Source: Candidatus Altimarinota bacterium (GTDB lineage Bacteria > Patescibacteriota > Gracilibacteria > UM-FILTER-43-11). From it: a DNA stretch of 7,833 nt. Below are positions 1-5,757 of the stretch, one piece after another. Positions within the stretch are counted from its first letter, which is position 1; the number at the start of each line of letters is the position of its first letter. The stretch covers positions 1 to 7,833 of the forward strand of contig JAOZLT010000067.1 in NCBI GenBank assembly GCA_029934675.1. The letters run 5' to 3'. Under the pieces are notes generated by a model. The model had not been told where the DNA came from. It was given only the letters and a program-made list of their open reading frames with translations, and searched no databases. The position numbers and the translations under genes were made by a program.

Positions 1-31
1 ACGCAATGCTCATGATATGATAGCATTGCGT
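1..31. terminator. Perfect 10-bp stem hairpin, terminator-like
   Basis: acgcaatgct (1-10) is the exact reverse complement of agcattgcgt (22-31), with an 11-nt loop. A short pyrimidine run (tttctt) follows, which fits a rho-independent terminator for a gene lying left of the window. It could instead be the central hairpin of the recombination-like site whose right half follows at 37-60. The sequence alone does not decide between these. Confidence 0.55.
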
Positions 32-52
32 TTCTTCGTATATACTGCGAAC

Positions 53-124
53 GTTAGCGGAAATGCCACGAGTTTTCTCTCTGTTTTTAAAGGAAGGAAC
101 AAAATGCAGTAACACCCTAAGCTA
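53..124 (-). repeat. Island repeat, left copy L1 (inverted end of unit 1)
   Basis: This 72-bp block matches the block at 3211-3282 in 61 of 72 positions. It is inverted relative to the copies at 3000-3068 and 6843-6911. It begins GTTAGCGG and contains the conserved core aaaatgcagtaacaccctaa. A T-rich tail follows to about 163, also seen after the 3211 copy. Together with the copy ending at 3068 it bounds unit 1 (membrane gene plus AbiE operon). On the minus strand it lies just beyond the stop of the membrane gene, so it also follows a gene's 3' end, as the plus-strand copies do. Confidence 0.85.
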
Positions 125-183
125 TTGTTATTTTTTGTTTTGGTTTTTTGTTGTTTTTAAACCTAGGGATCTAAAATTCACTA

Positions 184-735
184 TTATTTCAAGCTTTCTA
201 CCAAGGCATTAAATGCGTCAATCTCATTACCAACTTCACCAAGTTTTCCTCCAAACATTGTTATGGTCTTACCTGTTAAGGCATCAGTTAATTGCATAAA
301 AATTTCCATATTTTCAACATCTTCGTTATGCCAAGTTGCTACATACAAGCAAGAATTTTTTGATGAACTATAAAAAATTTCTCGTATCACCGTAGGATAA
401 GCTATATCCTTCTCTAAACCAGCTTTATACTTTTGACAATCTTGGCTTTTCTTAAATTCAGTTTCAATTATTGCTAATTTTTCCGCCTCATCTTTTTCTC
501 TATTTATTTTTTCAGCCTTAACTTGATCTTTTTGAAATTTAATTTCAGTTAACTCATTCTCCTTTGCTAGCTGTTTTTACTGCAGTTCAGCTTGATGAAC
601 CTGATCCTCAAGAAGTTTCAGTTTTGCTTCGTTATAATTAGGTAAAACATATATAAAATAATATACTATAGGAACAATTAGTAATATGATTAATATAATA
701 ATTATCAAATGAAAATGTTGTTTGATTTTTTTCAT
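184..735 (-). pseudogene. Membrane-anchored coiled-coil protein, interrupted by an in-frame TAA
   Basis: Read on the minus strand from ATG at 735-733, one frame runs to a TAA at 186-184 and is broken only by a TAA at 579-577 (codon 53). The product would be 183 residues including the interrupted one. It starts MKKIKQHFHL, has one hydrophobic segment at residues 9-33 (isoleucine, leucine and valine rich), then a charged Lys/Glu/Gln-rich helix likely to form a coiled coil (about 36-110). A small C-terminal domain follows (about 117-183) with IFYSSSKNSCLYVATWHNED. Expected topology is cytoplasmic N-terminus, one membrane anchor and the rest outside, but this is inference. The internal stop is most simply a CAA (Gln) to TAA change, because frame, charge pattern and coiled coil continue across it. 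The remaining internal ATG would yield only 68 residues. I do not recognise a function; similar short anchored proteins are common hypothetical genes in Patescibacteria. It diverges from the AbiE operon. Confidence 0.7.
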
Positions 736-770
736 AATATATCAATTTAAATTTATTTCATTCTAGCACC

Positions 771-798
771 ATACTAATTTATGGTAAAACATGTCTAA
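771..798 (-). promoter_or_regulatory. Possible promoter of the minus-strand membrane gene
   Basis: On the minus strand TTAGAC (798-793) and TAGTAT (776-771) are separated by 16 nt, giving a leader of roughly 30 nt before the ATG at 735. The -35 box lies within a short direct repeat, tgtctaa at 792-798 and 800-806 on the plus strand, which could be an operator. The match is moderate in a very AT-rich stretch. Confidence 0.35.
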
Positions 799-817
799 TG
801 TCTAATTAGTATATTTT

Positions 818-856
818 AAATGCAAATAATTACATTTTCTGTAATTATTTGCATTT
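818..856. repeat. Perfect 17-bp inverted repeat between divergent genes
   Basis: aaatgcaaataattaca (818-834) and tgtaattatttgcattt (840-856) are exact reverse complements around a 5-nt loop (ttttc). It sits between the minus-strand promoter region and the AbiE promoter, so an ordinary terminator role is unlikely because both neighbouring genes point away from it. It may be a binding site for a dimeric regulator, a cruciform separating the divergent promoters, or a relic of a small mobile palindrome. Confidence 0.75.
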
Positions 857-859
857 ATA

Positions 860-888
860 TTGTAATTAAATTCTATATATGATATATT
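860..888 (+). promoter_or_regulatory. Promoter of the AbiE operon
   Basis: TTGTAA (860-865) and TATATT (883-888) are separated by 17 nt, a good sigma-70-type arrangement. Transcription would begin near 895, leaving a leader of about 40 nt that contains the candidate operator at 904-931. Confidence 0.5.
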
Positions 889-903
889 ATAGATGTTAAA
901 AAA

Positions 904-931
904 GACATAATCTGTCATTTAATGACATAAT
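904..931. promoter_or_regulatory. Candidate AbiEi operator, three TGACAT-type half sites
   Basis: TGTCATT (913-919) and AATGACA (921-927) form a perfect 7-bp dyad around one base. The string gacataat occurs at 904-911 and again at 924-931, exactly 20 bp apart, adding a third half site. The element lies just downstream of the predicted start of transcription and ahead of the ATG at 937. AbiEi antitoxins are known to bind inverted repeats in their own promoter and repress the operon. This is the natural candidate site here. Confidence 0.55.
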
Positions 932-936
932 AATAT

Positions 937-1743
937 ATGAAAAAACAAGAACTAACAGGTTTAAGTACATCAGAACGAAAAATAATCAGTCATTTTTCTG
1001 CATTAGAACGCAGTACTATTAATGCAGATGATTTAATTAAATTGCACCCTTCTAAACGAGCAACTGCCAATCAGACCTTAAGTAGGCTAACTCAAAAAGG
1101 CTGGCTTCAACGATTAAAACATGGTGTATATACGATTGTCCCGATATCATCATCAACAGCAACTCCTGCTATTGAGAACGTATGGCCATTAGCTATGGAT
1201 CTTTTTAATCCAGCATTTATATCTGGATGGTCAGCTGCAGAGCACTGGAATTTAACTGAACAAATATTTAATAGTGTTTCTGTCATTACTTCATCACCTC
1301 AACGAAAAAGCATACAAATAATGGGAAATATTAAATTTCGCACTAGAAAATTAACAAAAAAACAATTTTTTGGCACAAAAAAAGTATGGTTTGGAAATAA
1401 AGTTGTTGAAATTGCTGATCCCAGTCGAATGATAATCGATATTTTAGATTTACCGCGATTTGGTGGTGGTGGTCGACATATGGTAGATATTATCAAGCGA
1501 TACTGGTATTCAGATGTGTGCGATACAAATTTATTATTAGACTATGCCCTACGATATAATCGTGGTTCAGTATTTAAACGCCTTGGCTTTCTTGCAGAAA
1601 AATTAAATGCCCCTGTATCCAAAGAGTGGATCAAAACTTGTCATAAACATATATCAAAAGGAATTTCCTATCTTGATCCTGATAGTCCAAAGTCAGGGAA
1701 TATAATTAGTAAATGGAATTTACGAATTAATTTACCAATATAA
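937..1743 (+). CDS. abiEi: AbiEi-family antitoxin / autorepressor (type IV toxin-antitoxin)
   Basis: This 268-residue protein fits the AbiEi antitoxin / COG5340 family. It has an N-terminal winged helix-turn-helix (about 10-68, with ATANQTLSRLTQKGWLQRLKHGVYTIVP split over the recognition helix and wing), then a characteristic GWSAAEHW (97-104), DPSRMIIDILDLPRFGGG (161-178) and RGSVFKRLGFLAE (209-221). Members counter the AbiEii nucleotidyltransferase without stable binding to it and repress their own promoter, which matches the dyad at 904-931. The ATG at 937 is the first in frame and has no Shine-Dalgarno upstream, which is typical of genes in this window. The stop is followed after 6 nt by the toxin start, so the two are one operon. 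The reading frame is intact. The family call is strong. Phage defence as the biological role is inferred from family knowledge. Confidence 0.88.
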   Translation: MKKQELTGLSTSERKIISHFSALERSTINADDLIKLHPSKRATANQTLSRLTQKGWLQRLKHGVYTIVPISSSTATPAIENVWPLAMDLFNPAFISGWSAAEHWNLTEQIFNSVSVITSSPQRKSIQIMGNIKFRTRKLTKKQFFGTKKVWFGNKVVEIADPSRMIIDILDLPRFGGGGRHMVDIIKRYWYSDVCDTNLLLDYALRYNRGSVFKRLGFLAEKLNAPVSKEWIKTCHKHISKGISYLDPDSPKSGNIISKWNLRINLPI

Positions 1744-1749
1744 AATATA

Positions 1750-2952
1750 ATGATAACAAAAGCTGAAATATTAGAATTTGCGAAGTATTATTCGTTACAA
1801 GCAACAACTGTTCAAAAGGATTATGTAATTGGTTGGCTTCTTAGGGCGATATCAAATCATCCCCATCTTTCAAAATGGGTCTTTAAAGGAGGAACCTGTT
1901 TAAAAAAATGTTATTTTGAAACTTATAGATTTTCAGAAGACCTTGATTTTACAGTTCCAACTGATCAAAGCGTCAATAGCGAATTAATTGAAAAATATCT
2001 TGAAGAAATAATCAGCTGGATTGAAGAGAATTCAGGCTTAACCTTTCCTAGGCAAGATTGGAAAATCGATGAATACACCAATCCTCGTGGAAATACATCA
2101 TTTCAAGTAAAAGTTTCTTACAGTGGCCCTATTGGAGGAACACCAAGATCTCTTCCTAGAGTAAAATTTGATATCACTCAAGATGAACTACTAGTGGATT
2201 CTCCAAAACTTCGTGACTTACACCATAGTTTTTCAGACAAGTTTGATCCGATTCCTCAAGTTTTATGCTACTCAATAGATGAGATTCTTGCCGAAAAATC
2301 ACGTGCTCTTTTTGAAAGAAACGGCAGGGCTCGTGATGTTTATGATGTAGTAAATATCAGTCGTAACTTTAGAGGGGAAATAAAACCACAGCACACAAAA
2401 GATATTGCTAATGCAAAATTTAAATTTAAATCACTTTCTGTACCAACTGTAGAACAAATAATGAGTGTCATTAATAAGGAAACATTAAAGGCTAACTGGG
2501 AACATCAACTAGCCCATCAAATAAGCGATCTTCCTACTGTTGACTCATTCATTAATGAACTAGAAGATTCTATTGCATGGTGGATGGAACCAGAAAGTGC
2601 TACGCCTGAACCAATCCCAATACCTCGGGCAATGGGTCAGGTAGTTCCACGTAAATTTTTCCCAACTATCAGTCAACGCACTGGATCATCATTTATTATG
2701 GAACAAATACGTCGTGCAGCCCACAATAGACAATGTGTATTAATTTCATATCATGGACATAGAAGGTTAGTAGAGCCATATTCACTACGCTATCCATCGA
2801 CTGACAATGAATTATTGTATGTCCGCGAAATTGAAAAAGATGGAATACCATCGAGTAAAATACATAATCCCACTGCCTACAAAACCCATGAAATCGATTC
2901 CGCATCCATATCAGATAAAACCTTTACACCAAAATGGAAAGTGGAATTATAA
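1750..2952 (+). CDS. abiEii: AbiEii-family nucleotidyltransferase toxin with C-terminal WYL-like extension
   Basis: This 400-residue protein belongs to the AbiEii/AbiGii toxin family (DUF1814, DNA polymerase beta-like nucleotidyltransferase fold). Visible motifs are VQKDYVIGWLL (21-31), the glycine signature FKGGT (45-49), RFSEDLDF with acidic residues D64 and D66 (60-67), a third carboxylate at D141 (VKFDIT), and the family hallmark EKSRALFERNGRARDVYD (182-199) with K183, R195 and D196. All expected catalytic residues are present. Residues 315-400 form an extra domain, with IRRAAHNRQCVLISYHGHRR and then VEPYSLR...LLYVRE, resembling a WYL ligand-sensing domain although the W-Y-L tripeptide is absent. 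It follows abiEi by 6 nt with no Shine-Dalgarno. The toxin likely transfers nucleotides to an RNA target when antitoxin is lost; the substrate here is unknown. The gene is intact and ends 8 nt before the right repeat region. Confidence 0.87.
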   Translation: MITKAEILEFAKYYSLQATTVQKDYVIGWLLRAISNHPHLSKWVFKGGTCLKKCYFETYRFSEDLDFTVPTDQSVNSELIEKYLEEIISWIEENSGLTFPRQDWKIDEYTNPRGNTSFQVKVSYSGPIGGTPRSLPRVKFDITQDELLVDSPKLRDLHHSFSDKFDPIPQVLCYSIDEILAEKSRALFERNGRARDVYDVVNISRNFRGEIKPQHTKDIANAKFKFKSLSVPTVEQIMSVINKETLKANWEHQLAHQISDLPTVDSFINELEDSIAWWMEPESATPEPIPIPRAMGQVVPRKFFPTISQRTGSSFIMEQIRRAAHNRQCVLISYHGHRRLVEPYSLRYPSTDNELLYVREIEKDGIPSSKIHNPTAYKTHEIDSASISDKTFTPKWKVEL

Positions 2953-2959
2953 AACACAT

Positions 2960-3068
2960 TTCCTACAACGAGTGAGAACAATTTCCCTGCTCCGCAGGGT
3001 AGCTTAGGGTATTACTGCATTTTGTTTTTGTTTAGATTAGAGAGAAAACTCGCGACACAACCGCTAAC
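2960..3068 (+). repeat. Island repeat, right copy R1 (end of unit 1)
   Basis: From 2968 to 3068 this is 98 of 101 identical to 6811-6911; the three differences are all transitions. The part from 3000 to 3068 is the inverted counterpart of the left copies at 53-124 and 3211-3282. It begins ttcctacaacgagtgag, holds the hairpin ccctgc-tcc-gcaggg (2985-2999), the core tagcttaggg...ttactgcattttg, and ends ccgctaac. It follows the abiEii stop by a few bases, so the hairpin may also serve as that operon's 3' end, although no T-run follows directly. Confidence 0.88.
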
Positions 3069-3070
3069 AC

Positions 3071-3205
3071 AGGCTATAAGGTAAAAAAATAGTGCTTATT
3101 TAAGATGGAGTCACTATTTTTGTTACCCAAATTTTGCACTTTACTCATACAGTGTCCTAACGGAAAATTATACTGCAACGTAAAGCGCAAAACATCTTAT
3201 AGCCT
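3071..3205. other. Spacer with nested hairpins at the junction of units 1 and 2
   Basis: No gene fits here. The outer arms aggctataag (3071-3080) and cttatagcct (3196-3205) are perfect inverted repeats. Inside are a 10-bp hairpin, aaaaatagtg (3085-3094) with cactattttt (3112-3121), and a second pairing, ttttgcactttac (3132-3144) with gtaaagcgcaaaa (3180-3192), 12 of 13 bases. The whole is a branched structure sitting between two inward-facing repeat arms. It could be a folded single-stranded recombination site, similar in plan to an integron attC terminal structure, or a structured RNA. Confidence 0.65.
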
Positions 3206-3210
3206 GAAGC

Positions 3211-3282
3211 GTTGTAGGAAATACCACGAGTCTTCTCTCTGTTTATAGTGGAATTAACAAAATACAGTAACACCCTAAGCTA
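3211..3282 (-). repeat. Island repeat, left copy L2 (start of unit 2)
   Basis: This copy has 61 of 72 identities with 53-124 in the same orientation and is inverted relative to the right copies. It starts GTTGTAGG rather than GTTAGCGG. The reverse complement, cctacaac, also occurs at 2962-2969 and 5557-5564 inside the right-type copies. A T-rich tail follows to about 3316, as after the first left copy. Unlike the other copies it does not follow the 3' end of any gene, which favours a boundary role over a terminator role. Confidence 0.85.
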
Positions 3283-3344
3283 GATATTATTTTGGTTTTT
3301 ATTGTTTGTTTTTTTGTAGTACAATATTTTTAAGAAATATCTAT

Positions 3345-3350
3345 TATAAT
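3345..3350 (+). promoter_or_regulatory. -10 box for the AbrB-like gene and helicase operon
   Basis: A consensus TATAAT lies 21 nt ahead of the ATG at 3372, predicting a leader of about 15 nt. No convincing -35 box is present at 16-18 nt spacing. A small dyad (atattt/aaatat, 3324-3340) just upstream could bind a regulator, perhaps the AbrB-like protein itself. Confidence 0.35.
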
Positions 3351-3371
3351 ATATCTCTTAATATCCATTAA

Positions 3372-3542
3372 ATGACTAGAAGAAAATCTAATGAAGAAAA
3401 TATTAGAAAGATTAAAAAAAGTGGTGATAGCTATGCAATTACCCTTCCAATTACCATAATGCGTGAACTTGGATGGAGGGAGAAACAGAAAGTGGTAGTT
3501 GAAAAACGTGGTAAAGGTATTTTAATTAAGGATTGGAAGTAA
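3372..3542 (+). CDS. AbrB/MazE-like swapped-hairpin DNA-binding protein, 56 aa
   Basis: The protein opens MTRRKSNEENIRKIKKSG, continues DSYAITLPITIMRELGWREKQKVVVEK and ends GILIKDWK before a TAA. The pattern of a lysine-rich start, S-Y-x-(I/V)-T-L-P, a short helix (MRELGW) and a closing beta strand is that of the AbrB/MazE/SpoVT swapped-hairpin fold, and this short form is common in Patescibacteria. Such proteins bind DNA as dimers and often act as antitoxins or repressors. It starts at the first ATG after a TATAAT box, without a Shine-Dalgarno, and is followed after 28 nt by the DUF2075 gene, so they are probably co-transcribed. It is intact although its neighbour is broken. A direct antitoxin role is inference; no small MazF- or PIN-like toxin is adjacent. 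Confidence 0.8.
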   Translation: MTRRKSNEENIRKIKKSGDSYAITLPITIMRELGWREKQKVVVEKRGKGILIKDWK

Positions 3543-3570
3543 AAAATATTAACCTTTTAAATCAACGAAT

Positions 3571-5547
3571 ATGTTAAATAGATCATATTACTCAAGCAGC
3601 ATAAAAGATTTTATTGAGGATGATGAATCTAGAATTTTAGGTGAACTCACATTGCATCATAATTATGCATTAGAAGATTTACAAAGAAATGCCTGGGTAA
3701 GCCAAATTCAGATTTTAAAAGATTTACTATCTGATGCTGAAGATGGTTATATATTTTTTGAATTTGGAATACCAAGAATGGGTAAGCGTGTTGATAATAT
3801 AATAATTATTCATGATCTAATTTTTGTTATTGAATTTAAAGTAGGTGATGAAAAATATGAAAAACATGCGGTAGATCAAGTTATTGATTATAGCTTAGAT
3901 CTAAAAAATTTCCATGAAGGTAGTCATAATGCAAAGATTTTTCCAATTTTAGTTTCCACCAAAGCAGATGATGTAAGTAGTGAAATAATTCCTTTTCAAG
4001 ACAATCTATATAAGCCACTACTTACAAACAAAGAAAACTTACTAAAGAATATTCAGAAATGTTTTTCCGAAAAGGGAAAAGGTGATATCGCAGCACTTGA
4101 GTGGGAAAAATCAATATACAAGCCTACACCAACAATCATTGAAGCTGCACAGGCGCTTTACAAGGGGCACAACGTCCAAGAAATATCTCGATCTGATTCA
4201 GGTGCAATAAACCTTTCCAAAACAACCCATTCCATTAATGAAATAATAAATAACAGCAAAAGTAAAAAGAAAAAATCGATTTGTTTTGTAACTGGAGTAC
4301 CCGGTTCCGGCAAAACGTTAGCTGGTCTGAATATTGCAAATGAAAGAATGAAAATTGCAGAAGATGAGCATGCTGTTTTCCTTTCAGGTAACGGCCCATT
4401 AGTTGAAGTACTAAGAGAGGCATTAACAAGAGATGAGGTCGCAGAAACCAAAAAAAGGGGTGGGAAACTAACTAAAAAAGAAGCTGCTATAAAAGCTAAT
4501 GCCTTTATTCAAAATATCCATCATTTTAGAGATGATGCGCTCATAACCGATAAGGCACCAATAGAAAAAGTTGTAGTCTTTGATGAGGCATAAAGAGCAT
4601 GGGCTCATAAACAAGCTAGCTCATTCATGAAACGTAAAAAAGGTGTGGAAGATTTTAATATGTCAGAACCTCAGTTCTTAATAGATATTATGAACCGCCA
4701 TAGGGATTGGTGCACGATTATTTGTTTAATTGGTGATGGTCAAGAAATTAATGTTGGCGAAGCTGGACTTGATGAATGGATAAATGCATTGAGCAAGGAT
4801 TTTAATGAATGGGATGTTTTTTATTCTAACCAAATTGTTAAAAACAAGAATTATATCAATAATGAAGAACATAAACAGTGGCTCAAGCATAACGCAAAGA
4901 CCGTTAATGATTTACATTTATCAGTATCAGTACGTTCATTTAGAACCGAAAAGTTATCAAAATTTGTACATGGCATTCTCGATAATGAAATTAAGGAAGC
5001 TAAAGAGTTATATATCAATAGTTTGAAGAATGACTATCCTATAGCTATAACTAGGGATTTTGATAAAGCTAAACAATGGCTAAAAACCAAAGCTAGAGGT
5101 AATGAAAGATATGGCGTCATTGCGTCATCAGGTGGCTATCGCTTAAGACCTTATGGAATTAGCATAAAAACCAATATTAGCGCACCAATTTGGTTTTTAA
5201 ATGACAAAGAGGATGTAAGATCTTCATATTACATGGAAGAAGTTGCCACAGAATTTGATATACAGGGGCTAGAATTAGATTGGACATGTGTTTGCTGGGA
5301 CAGTGATCTATATTACAAAAATGATATATGGAATTATCGGAAATTCAAAGGAACCAAATAGCAAAACATCAAACAGGAATCTGTTGTGCATTATTTAGTT
5401 AATGCCTATCGTGTACTACTAACAAGAGCAAGGCAGGGTATGGTCATATTTATACCTAAAGGTGATCGAGAAGACAAAACTAGACAGCCTGAGATGTATA
5501 ATGAAACTTACAAACTTTTTAAGGAGCTTGGCATAAGTGAGCTTTAA
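3571..5547 (+). pseudogene. DUF2075 nuclease-helicase (Schlafen-group-3-like), two in-frame stops
   Basis: A single frame of 659 codons from ATG 3571 to TAA 5545-5547 encodes a complete DUF2075 (COG3410-type) protein, with TAA at codon 341 (4591-4593) and TAG at codon 597 (5359-5361). The N-terminal part resembles a PD-(D/E)xK nuclease: RVDNII with D75, then FVIEFK with E88 and K90, and Q103. The SF1-like ATPase follows: Walker A TGVPGSGKT (241-249), Walker B VVVFDEA (334-340) followed directly by the stop and then RAW, GDGQEI motif downstream, and motif VI AYRVLLTRARQG (612-623). The expected residues at the stops are Gln (DEAQR) and Trp (KGTKWQN), so the changes are CAA to TAA and TGG to TAG. 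The first fragment (340 residues) keeps the nuclease and Walker A but loses the rest of the motor. Family function is unsettled; defence or nucleic-acid processing is inferred from the fold and setting. It is the second gene after the AbrB-like protein. Confidence 0.88.
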
Positions 5548-5553
5548 AAATAT

Positions 5554-5634
5554 TTCCTACAACGAGTGAGAATACTTCCCTACTCCGCAAGGTATTTTAA
5601 GATGTTACTGCATTTTGTTTTTGTTTAGATTAAA
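5554..5634 (+). repeat. Island repeat, internal degenerate copy R2
   Basis: This copy starts like the first right copy (tttcctacaacgagtgagaa) and keeps ttactgcattttgtttttgt followed by ttagatta. It diverges between and stops after about 5634, lacking the terminal agagaaaactcgcgac and ccgctaac. The hairpin has become ccctac-tcc-gcaagg: both changes are G to A and each breaks a pair. It follows the end of the broken helicase frame by a few bases. It is probably the former end of a helicase cassette, later truncated when the Fic segment was joined. Confidence 0.8.
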
Positions 5635-5651
5635 TAGATCAGAACCCCTCA

Positions 5652-5740
5652 AAATGTCACAATTAAATGGCTTAGTAAAGCCCTTTATTACTAGTAATCA
5701 CTTTTAAATGTCACAATTAGCATTTTAAAATGTCACAATT
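5652..5740 (+). promoter_or_regulatory. Three direct copies of AAATGTCACAATT upstream of the Fic gene
   Basis: The 13-mer occurs exactly at 5652-5664, 5706-5718 and 5728-5740, with starts 54 and 22 bp apart, close to whole helical turns. The centre TGTcACA is a near-dyad, fitting a winged-helix protein. The last copy overlaps the likely core promoter, TTTTAA (5723-5728) and TAATAT (5746-5751), 17-nt spacer. The N-terminal HTH of the downstream Fic protein is the natural candidate to bind here. Transcription from that -10 box would begin almost at the ATG. Confidence 0.65.
5669..5682. repeat. Small hairpin ggcttagtaaagcc, also found at 7038-7051
   Basis: A 5-bp stem (ggctt/aagcc) around agta lies between the first and second Fic operator copies. 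The 15-mer tggcttagtaaagcc recurs at 7037-7051 in the right flank, where the stem is 7 bp. A 12-bp palindrome, attactagtaat (5687-5698), follows directly. The shared 15-mer suggests common ancestry of the two intergenic stretches. Confidence 0.55.
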
Positions 5741-5757
5741 TCTGATAATATTTAAAT

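Noticed and set aside
2807..3007. 66-codon plus-strand frame running from abiEii into the right repeat
   Set aside because: It lies in another frame of the WYL-like domain and ends inside the repeat hairpin, with no support for translation.
53..3068. Insertion sequence or composite transposon
   Set aside because: There are inverted ends but no transposase frame, intact or broken, and no clear target duplication around the single unit.
4158..4451. Minus-strand frames of 64-97 codons over the helicase gene, and similar ones over abiEi and abiEii
   Set aside because: They are shadows of well-supported genes, have no recognisable domains and no upstream signals.
4591..5361. Reassigned stop codons (TAA/TAG read as amino acids)
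   Set aside because: One site expects Gln and the other Trp, and the intact genes around end at TAA at their expected lengths. Point mutations are simpler.
5652..5740. CRISPR array
   Set aside because: There are only three copies of a 13-bp motif, spacing is unequal (54 and 22 bp), and it lies in a promoter without cas genes.
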